Origin: JBOGXB01 sp050694215
Lineage (GTDB): Bacteria; Actinomycetota; CADDZG01; WHSQ01
Assembly (NCBI GenBank): GCA_050694215.1
Contig: JBOGXB010000074.1
Location: 1-9,532, forward strand
DNA: 9,532 bases
Direction: 5' to 3'
The position numbers and the translations under genes were made by a program. Of the stretch, positions 5,774 through 9,532 are shown one piece after another (the first letter of the stretch is position 1; every line of letters starts with the position of its first letter). The notes under the pieces are model-generated. The model did not search any database. It worked only from the letters and a program-made list of their open reading frames with translations, and was not told the DNA's origin.

Positions 5774-7331
5774 CCCAACCGCCCATAATGCGAACCAAGG
5801 GCAGACTGATGAATGGCTGAATGGCCGAGCGGGACTCCACGAGGATCTTGTTGACCAGTGTCTGGAGGACCTTCTTGACCCTCGGGATTTCCTTTTCCTC
5901 AAGCCGATCGGCGAAGGCGGTGGCAACCTGCTTTGCGTCCTCCGCCCGGAGTGGAGCTTGTCCTGATTCGGCCTGAGCGACGAGCTCGATCCGACGGGAT
6001 TCGAGCGCGTCCTGTCGATCCTTCAATTCGGAGAGTCGGGCTCCGCACGCATCGGGATCGATGGCACCGCTTTCGAAGGCCTGTAGGTAGCGGTCGATCC
6101 TCTTGTGGACGTCTCTGGTTTCAGCTTCAAGGGCCGACATCTCTCGCTCGTAGGACGGCGCTTTCCCCTCGTCTGTTGCCAGCGCCTTATCGATGGCGGC
6201 ATCCAGGACTGAATTGTCTCTGAGATTCCTGACGATGTGCTGGATGAGGGTGACCTCGAGTTGATCGGCCGGCAGCCTCTCTTGGTCACAGGCGTTGGGC
6301 CCATAACGCTGTCGCGAATAGCAGGTGTAGTAACGGTAGATGCCGCCGTTGCCGTTTGCCGTCGTCCCCACGAAATGCTTCTCGCACTTAGCACAGACGA
6401 GCAGACCTGAGAACAGGAACTCGGACATGTTGGAGCGGCGCTTCGCGGGCTCCTCGCCGCGTTCGTCGAGGATCTGGTGCGCGCGCTCGAATTGGTCGAT
6501 CGAGATTAGTGCAGGGTGCTGTCCGGGATACAGTTCGCCGCGGAAGAAGACCTTGCCGACGTAGGCGGAGTTCGAGAGCACAACGCGGATCGCGTTCCCG
6601 CTCCAACGGGCTCCGTTCTTGGTGCGGTGGCCGCGCTCGTCAAGCAGTCGCGCGATCGCGGCCGAGCCGATTTGCTGATTGGTATACAGATCGAAGATCT
6701 CTTGCACCAAGGGCGCTTCTTCATCGTTGACGCGAAGCGCGCCGGTGTTGGGGTCGTAGTCGTATCCGTGGGGACGCTTGCCACCATTCCAGCCACCCTT
6801 AGCGGCCTTCTTCTCCATGCCGGCGACGACGCGCTCGATGATCGTGGCTCTTTCGAACTCGGCGAACACGCCGAGCATCTGGACCATCATGCGGCCGGCA
6901 GGCGAGGCCGTATCGAAGGGCTCGGTGGCCGAGCGGAAAGCGATGCCATGGGCATCGAGATCTTCCAAGATCGAGGCCAGTGCTCGAACGGATCGGGCCA
7001 GGCGATCGACCCTCACCACGAGCAGGAGATCGAAGCGCCGCGCCCGGGCGTCCCGGAGAGCGTCTTGCAGTCCGGGACGCTCGACGATGCTTCCGGTCAT
7101 CTGGTCCTCGTACCGGCGCACGACCTTCCAGTTGTCCTGCGACTTCACGTAGGAGTCGAGACGGTCCTGCTGTGCCTCGAGCGAGAATGGCTGGTGGTCT
7201 TCGTCGGTGGAGATGCGCGTGTAGACGGCCACTCGGACTCGCGAGGCCGGAAGAATCCCGCCTTGAGTGGCAGGGCGCTTTTTTCCTCGCGCGGTTTTTC
7301 GAGCCGTCTTTGTCATCGTTTCTCTTGCCAT
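5733..7331 (-). CDS. Large serine recombinase (site-specific integrase)
   Basis: This 532-residue enzyme would catalyse integration and excision by serine recombination. The catalytic domain shows YTRIS with nucleophile S41, VDRLAR (108-113) and the RMMVQMLGVFAEFERATIIERV helix (147-168). The recombinase domain follows (GKRPHGYDYDP near 184, NAIRVVLSNSAYVGKVFFRG near 246). A zinc ribbon has C313, C316, C337 and C348. A charged coiled coil of about 385-465 is typical of large serine integrases. The last 13 codons, including the TGA, are antisense to the 3' half of the tRNA, giving the tail GAAGLEPAATRL. ATG 7331 has GAGGT 5 nt upstream. ATG 7316 (Met6) instead overlaps the preceding stop as ATGA; either may be used, and both keep the catalytic domain whole. 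Confidence 0.93.
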   Translation of the reverse strand: MARETMTKTARKTARGKKRPATQGGILPASRVRVAVYTRISTDEDHQPFSLEAQQDRLDSYVKSQDNWKVVRRYEDQMTGSIVERPGLQDALRDARARRFDLLLVVRVDRLARSVRALASILEDLDAHGIAFRSATEPFDTASPAGRMMVQMLGVFAEFERATIIERVVAGMEKKAAKGGWNGGKRPHGYDYDPNTGALRVNDEEAPLVQEIFDLYTNQQIGSAAIARLLDERGHRTKNGARWSGNAIRVVLSNSAYVGKVFFRGELYPGQHPALISIDQFERAHQILDERGEEPAKRRSNMSEFLFSGLLVCAKCEKHFVGTTANGNGGIYRYYTCYSRQRYGPNACDQERLPADQLEVTLIQHIVRNLRDNSVLDAAIDKALATDEGKAPSYEREMSALEAETRDVHKRIDRYLQAFESGAIDPDACGARLSELKDRQDALESRRIELVAQAESGQAPLRAEDAKQVATAFADRLEEKEIPRVKKVLQTLVNKILVESRSAIQPFISLPLVRIMGGWVGAAGLEPAATRL

Positions 7332-7603
7332 CTTCTACCTCGCAATCGCTCCACGATCAGCTCGGCGAGAAGGTCCGTGACCTCCTCGAAGTCCTCGGGC
7401 GACAGCTCGGTCACGACCGCCGGCAGGATTCTCAGTTCCGAGTTCTTAGCCGGCAAAGACCGATCTGGGGCCTCTCGAGCAGGGTAGTGGGTGGCGCTGA
7501 CATTCTTTCGTGCGGCCTTACCTGCGCCCGTCGACTCCTTGCCGGTGCCGCAGGTCTGGGCTCGTGGCCCCTTGGCTCTTGATGACTTGGCAGCCGGGGT
7601 CAG
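7313..7603 (-). CDS. Small protein with a predicted CTG start, coupled to the recombinase
   Basis: An open frame between the one-helix protein and the recombinase encodes 96 residues if it starts at CTG 7603. I do not recognise it. The N-terminal half is basic and low in complexity (AAKSSRAKGPR, GAGKAARKN). The C-terminal half, about residues 57-88, is an acidic amphipathic helical stretch (LRILPAVVTELSPEDFEEV, then TDLLAELIVERL) that looks like a real folded segment. The CTG follows GGAGGG (7611-7616) with 7-nt spacing and overlaps the upstream stop as CTGA, the same 4-nt arrangement used elsewhere in this operon. There is no ATG in frame. Alternatives are TTG 7456 (47 residues) or GTG 7414 (33 residues). 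Its stop overlaps recombinase Met6. A recombinase accessory role, such as directionality control, is conceivable from position only. Confidence 0.55.
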   Translation of the reverse strand: MTPAAKSSRAKGPRAQTCGTGKESTGAGKAARKNVSATHYPAREAPDRSLPAKNSELRILPAVVTELSPEDFEEVTDLLAELIVERLRGRRWQEKR

Positions 7604-7881
7604 CGGCCAGCCCTCCAGAGGCGCTGCTCGGGGTTCGCTTCCAGTCGGGCGAGCCGCTCCCCCTGCTCATTCTGGACGCTGGAGATGCGGGCGAGTCGGT
7701 CCTCCAGCCTGTCGAATCGCCTCTCGAAGCGCTCCTCGATCCCCTGGATGAGCCTCGACAGCGGGATTTCCGGTGACGCGCCTACCGAGCGCCGCAGGCG
7801 GCGGTGGGCGAGGAACCACAGCACGTAGCCGATCGCGGGAGGGGTGGCGGCGATGAGCGCCACGATCACCTCGTTGCTCAC
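7600..7881 (-). CDS. Small one-helix membrane protein with coiled coil
   Basis: The 93-residue protein has one N-terminal hydrophobic helix (about residues 5-25, VIVALIAATPPAIGYVLWFL) followed by basic residues (HRRLRRS), which predicts a short outside N-terminus and a cytoplasmic tail. Residues about 40-85 form a charged heptad-like coiled coil (ERFERRFDRLEDRLARI...ERLARLEAN). This plan resembles small holin-like or DUF2746-like proteins of actinophages, but sequence alone does not prove lysis function. GTG 7881 is preceded by AAGGCGGA at good spacing and overlaps the upstream stop as GTGA. The next frame begins at the overlapping CTGA. A structural or membrane-tethering role is equally possible. 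Confidence 0.75.
   Translation of the reverse strand: MSNEVIVALIAATPPAIGYVLWFLAHRRLRRSVGASPEIPLSRLIQGIEERFERRFDRLEDRLARISSVQNEQGERLARLEANPEQRLWRAGR
7611..7616 (-). promoter_or_regulatory. Shine-Dalgarno sequence supporting a CTG start
   Basis: GGAGGG on the - strand lies inside the last codons of the upstream gene, 7 nt before CTG 7603. This is near-ideal spacing, and it is the main reason for choosing that non-standard start. Confidence 0.45.
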
Positions 7882-8135
7882 CGGTTCCGCCTTGTGTGGA
7901 CTCGGTGCCCCTTATGGTTCGCGCGCGTCGCGCGAGCAAATTCCTCGAGATCGTCCCACCAGGCGCCATCATGCGCGTCCAGGTCGTCGGCCAAGGCGCC
8001 CTTGCGTTTTCGGCAGCTGGGCTCGGAGAGAGTCTCCCACCCCCCATCGTCCCGTTGTCGGTCCCGCTGTCGGCGGACGGAGGACAGCCGTCTCTCAAGC
8101 GCCTCGTGATCGACAAGCTCGCTTGGGCGAGTCAC
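7878..8135 (-). CDS. Hypothetical charged small protein
   Basis: I do not recognise this 85-residue protein. It is rich in Arg, Asp and Glu, with a probable helix near the N-terminus (HEALERRLSSVRRQRDRQR), a middle WETLSEP segment and a notable acidic-aromatic stretch (AWWDDLEEFARATR, about 58-71) before a basic tail. There is no membrane segment, and a single Cys argues against a zinc finger. GTG 8135 overlaps the previous stop as GTGA and has GGAG about 5 nt upstream; its own stop overlaps the next GTG. Its coding reality rests on these overlaps, the ribosome binding site and high third-position GC. Small size and charge would suit a DNA- or protein-binding accessory factor, but this is a guess. 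Confidence 0.65.
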   Translation of the reverse strand: MTRPSELVDHEALERRLSSVRRQRDRQRDDGGWETLSEPSCRKRKGALADDLDAHDGAWWDDLEEFARATRANHKGHRVHTRRNR

Positions 8136-8764
8136 GGCCGCTCCAGCTCCCTGTCGTGGCTGAAGACCCAGCCCGTACGGATGGCGAGCTGTTGCATGAG
8201 GAGTGGCTCGAAATCCTCGTCGTCATAGATCCGCCACACGAAGAAAAGAGGTGCTCCTCGCCGAAGCTCCATGAGCAGGCGGATATCTTCATCCGGCTCC
8301 CTGAGCGCGATGCTCTCGCCCACCGAGCGGCTGACTTTGACTCCGCACTTCCGGGCGAGCAGACCAAGGAGTGCGTCTTCGCAGTCCTGTTCCTTGAGCA
8401 CGTCTGCGCGTACAAGTCCCGCGGGTACCCACGACTCGACCAGCCGTTCCGGCCGGAAGTGCCGCTTGTCTCTGTGAAGTATCCGAGTGTGCGAGATGCG
8501 GTGGGGGAGCTGAAGGGGATCGTCCCACGGAGTGCACTCAAACCACGTGCCGATATCGACTTCCCGTCCGAACTCCGTTTCCTCGGCGAGGATCACCTCG
8601 CGGATGGGGGGAGTGGTCAGGTTGTCCTGGAGATGGCGGTCGTAGCGCTCCGTGTCCCGATCTATGAGTTGCTCCCATTCCGCCAGGTCGATGAAGTCCT
8701 CCGGATCGTGAGGGGGCCACAGCCGATCGGCCGGGTCGTGACGTGGGCACGAGAATCCGTTCAT
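8132..8764 (-). CDS. Hypothetical acidic protein, element-borne
   Basis: This 210-residue protein is unknown to me. It is soluble, rich in Asp, Glu, Arg and Trp, without signal peptide or membrane segment. The N-terminal third has a DPEDFIDLAEWEQLIDRD helix. The middle has a WFECTPWDDPLQLPHRI segment and HRDKRHFRPERLVESWVP. The C-terminal part reads GAPLFFVWRIYDDEDFEPLL and ends in TGWVFSHDREL. Three cysteines are spread singly, and no catalytic motif stands out. It starts at ATG 8764 behind an unusually strong Shine-Dalgarno (AGGAGGTGA, 8768-8776) and overlaps the replication-relaxation stop by 4 nt. Position suggests a role in replication, transfer or element maintenance together with that protein, but nothing in the sequence states it. 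Confidence 0.75.
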   Translation of the reverse strand: MNGFSCPRHDPADRLWPPHDPEDFIDLAEWEQLIDRDTERYDRHLQDNLTTPPIREVILAEETEFGREVDIGTWFECTPWDDPLQLPHRISHTRILHRDKRHFRPERLVESWVPAGLVRADVLKEQDCEDALLGLLARKCGVKVSRSVGESIALREPDEDIRLLMELRRGAPLFFVWRIYDDEDFEPLLMQQLAIRTGWVFSHDRELERP

Positions 8765-9532
8765 TGGTCACCTCCTGGCTTTGTCAGGGCACCGAAGAAG
8801 GAGTTCTGGGCAGCCATAGCGAGATCGATAAACGCGTGGCGCCTGTCGTCGTCGATCGGAAGCCAGTTGCGCGCGAGCGGATTCGCCTCGTGAAGGTCGC
8901 GGTGACTGGTCGCGACGCGGATGCCGATGTCGAGCTCGAGCTTGGAGCGAGCGGCTCTTTCCCGCCTTTCGCTATGGAAGAGGAACATGATCGCGTCGGG
9001 CTTCTCCCGGCGGCGTCCGAGCCTCCCGTAAGAGAGGAGCTTGCGCCGGAGCCGGTCCCCCCGTTCGGTGCCGCGGTCGAGCTCGAGAAGGAAAGTGCAG
9101 CTTGTGCCGAAAGATGTCAGCCGACCGAGACCGTCGGGATGAACCAACGTGGGAATGGCTCCGGAACATCGCCGCTCTCCCCACCAGCGCGTGAGGTCGT
9201 AGTCGGGACTATTCCTGCACTCCTTGATGAGCCGGACGAAGAAGTCGTTCACCTCGAGCAGATGGTCGAGGCGCGGGTTGAGCATGAGATAGAGATCGCG
9301 CTCCATGCGCTGTTTGATGATCCTGAGGTCAAGGCCGTGAGTGGCGGCGACGACTCGTGCTCCGACCTCACCGAGGATGTAATGGTGCGGAGCCGAGCCC
9401 GCGGGCCGGTAGGGGCGGAAGCGCTCAAGGACGCCCTTGCGGTGCAGAATGAGCAGCCGTCTGCGGGCACGGCGGACGTCCTCGAAGTGGAGATCGGCGA
9501 TCTGTGGGGTCGTCAGCACCCGGTGTTCGTGG
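8761..9532 (-). CDS. Replication-relaxation family protein (N-terminus beyond window)
   Basis: The visible 257 codons match the replication-relaxation (Replic_Relax) family found on actinobacterial and other Gram-positive plasmids and integrative elements, related to proteins thought to assist relaxed DNA processing at origins. The N-terminal winged helix is clear: EHRVLTTPQIADLHF, then ARRRLLILHRKGVLERFRP and the wing with HHYILGEVGARVV. Later conserved features are NDFFVRLIKE, RWWGERRC, LVHPDG, TFLLELDRGTER and KLLSYGRLG. A GTG at 9519 could start it, but the family normally has residues before the RVLTTPQIA helix. The frame stays open to the window edge (HEHR), so the true start is probably outside. 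Its stop overlaps the next ATG. Exact biochemical activity of the family is not well established. Confidence 0.85.
   Translation of the reverse strand, partial: HEHRVLTTPQIADLHFEDVRRARRRLLILHRKGVLERFRPYRPAGSAPHHYILGEVGARVVAATHGLDLRIIKQRMERDLYLMLNPRLDHLLEVNDFFVRLIKECRNSPDYDLTRWWGERRCSGAIPTLVHPDGLGRLTSFGTSCTFLLELDRGTERGDRLRRKLLSYGRLGRRREKPDAIMFLFHSERRERAARSKLELDIGIRVATSHRDLHEANPLARNWLPIDDDRRHAFIDLAMAAQNSFFGALTKPGGDQ
8768..8776 (-). promoter_or_regulatory. Very strong Shine-Dalgarno for the 210-residue gene
   Basis: AGGAGGTGA on the - strand is a perfect complement to the 16S rRNA 3' tail. It sits 3 nt before ATG 8764 (GGAGG to ATG is 6 nt), inside the end of the preceding gene. It implies strong independent initiation at this gene as well as coupling. 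Confidence 0.75.

Larger units (their letters stand above)
5733..9532 (-). mobile_element. Left end of a serine-recombinase integrative element at a tRNA gene
   Basis: A large serine recombinase ends inside the tRNA. A continuous string of coupled genes leads into it, beginning with a replication-relaxation protein typical of actinobacterial plasmids and integrative elements. No chromosomal housekeeping gene interrupts the stretch. The inferred left junction is the anticodon loop (about 5733-5739). The right end and any displaced tRNA half lie beyond the window. Neither phage structural nor conjugation genes are visible, so the element class is open. Confidence 0.6.

Noticed and set aside
5711..5926. 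A - strand frame ending in a DSNQRPPDYESGALTN-type tail
   Set aside because: This is the antisense of the tRNA read in another frame plus an out-of-frame part of the recombinase, a well-known annotation artefact of CAT-anticodon tRNAs, not a gene.
6516..7487. A 323-codon + strand frame across the recombinase
   Set aside because: It is a mirror frame of the recombinase, whose catalytic and zinc-ribbon motifs settle the coding strand.
7844..8893. A 349-codon + strand frame across the hypothetical cassette
   Set aside because: The opposite strand has overlapping stop/start codons, good ribosome binding sites and continuity with assigned genes. This frame has none of these.
1..9532. CRISPR arrays, rRNA, riboswitches or insertion-sequence ends
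   Set aside because: I saw no regularly spaced repeats, rRNA-like sequence, conserved riboswitch core or terminal inverted repeats with a transposase.

Overview
The window is high-GC bacterial DNA. Strong G/C preference at third codon positions, GTG starts, leaderless-looking promoters (TANNNT 6-7 nt before the start codon), a replication-relaxation protein and the type of broken sensor-like membrane protein all point to an actinobacterium. A Thermoleophilia/Rubrobacter-like lineage is my guess, not a demonstrated assignment.

Layout. (1) 1-3159, ordinary chromosome on the + strand: a MerR-family regulator, a secreted choice-of-anchor I beta-propeller-like protein, and a LURP-one/tubby-like protein. 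The last two seem to have their own leaderless promoters. (2) 3233-5699, a worn segment. It opens with the 5' half of a CAT-anticodon tRNA that breaks off just after the anticodon loop. It then holds a GH25 lysozyme-like gene with no recognisable N-terminal motif, a MarR regulator divergent from a six-helix membrane protein, and a multiply broken sensor-type membrane protein gene. (3) 5700-5773, an intact tRNA with anticodon CAT. (4) 5733-9532, the left end of an integrative element, all on the - strand. It runs from a replication-relaxation protein (cut by the window edge) through two unrecognised proteins, a one-helix/coiled-coil protein and a small protein that seems to start at CTG, to a large serine recombinase. 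The recombinase stop codon lies inside the anticodon loop of the tRNA, read antisense.

How it fits together. The element genes form a chain in which each stop codon overlaps a start codon of the next gene by 4 nt (ATGA, GTGA, GTGA, CTGA, and ATGA at an internal Met of the recombinase), so they are probably co-transcribed and translationally coupled. The recombinase end coincides with the tRNA, so the tRNA is the likely attachment site, with the element supplying its 3' half. The broken tRNA at 3233-3272 matches the 5' half of the intact one at 37 of 40 bases, and the match ends at the same CATAAT. This suggests an earlier integration or recombination at the same kind of site, and the decayed genes between the two copies fit an old cargo region. 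The most novel part is the coupled cassette at 7313-8764, which contains three proteins I cannot assign and a predicted CTG-initiated protein.
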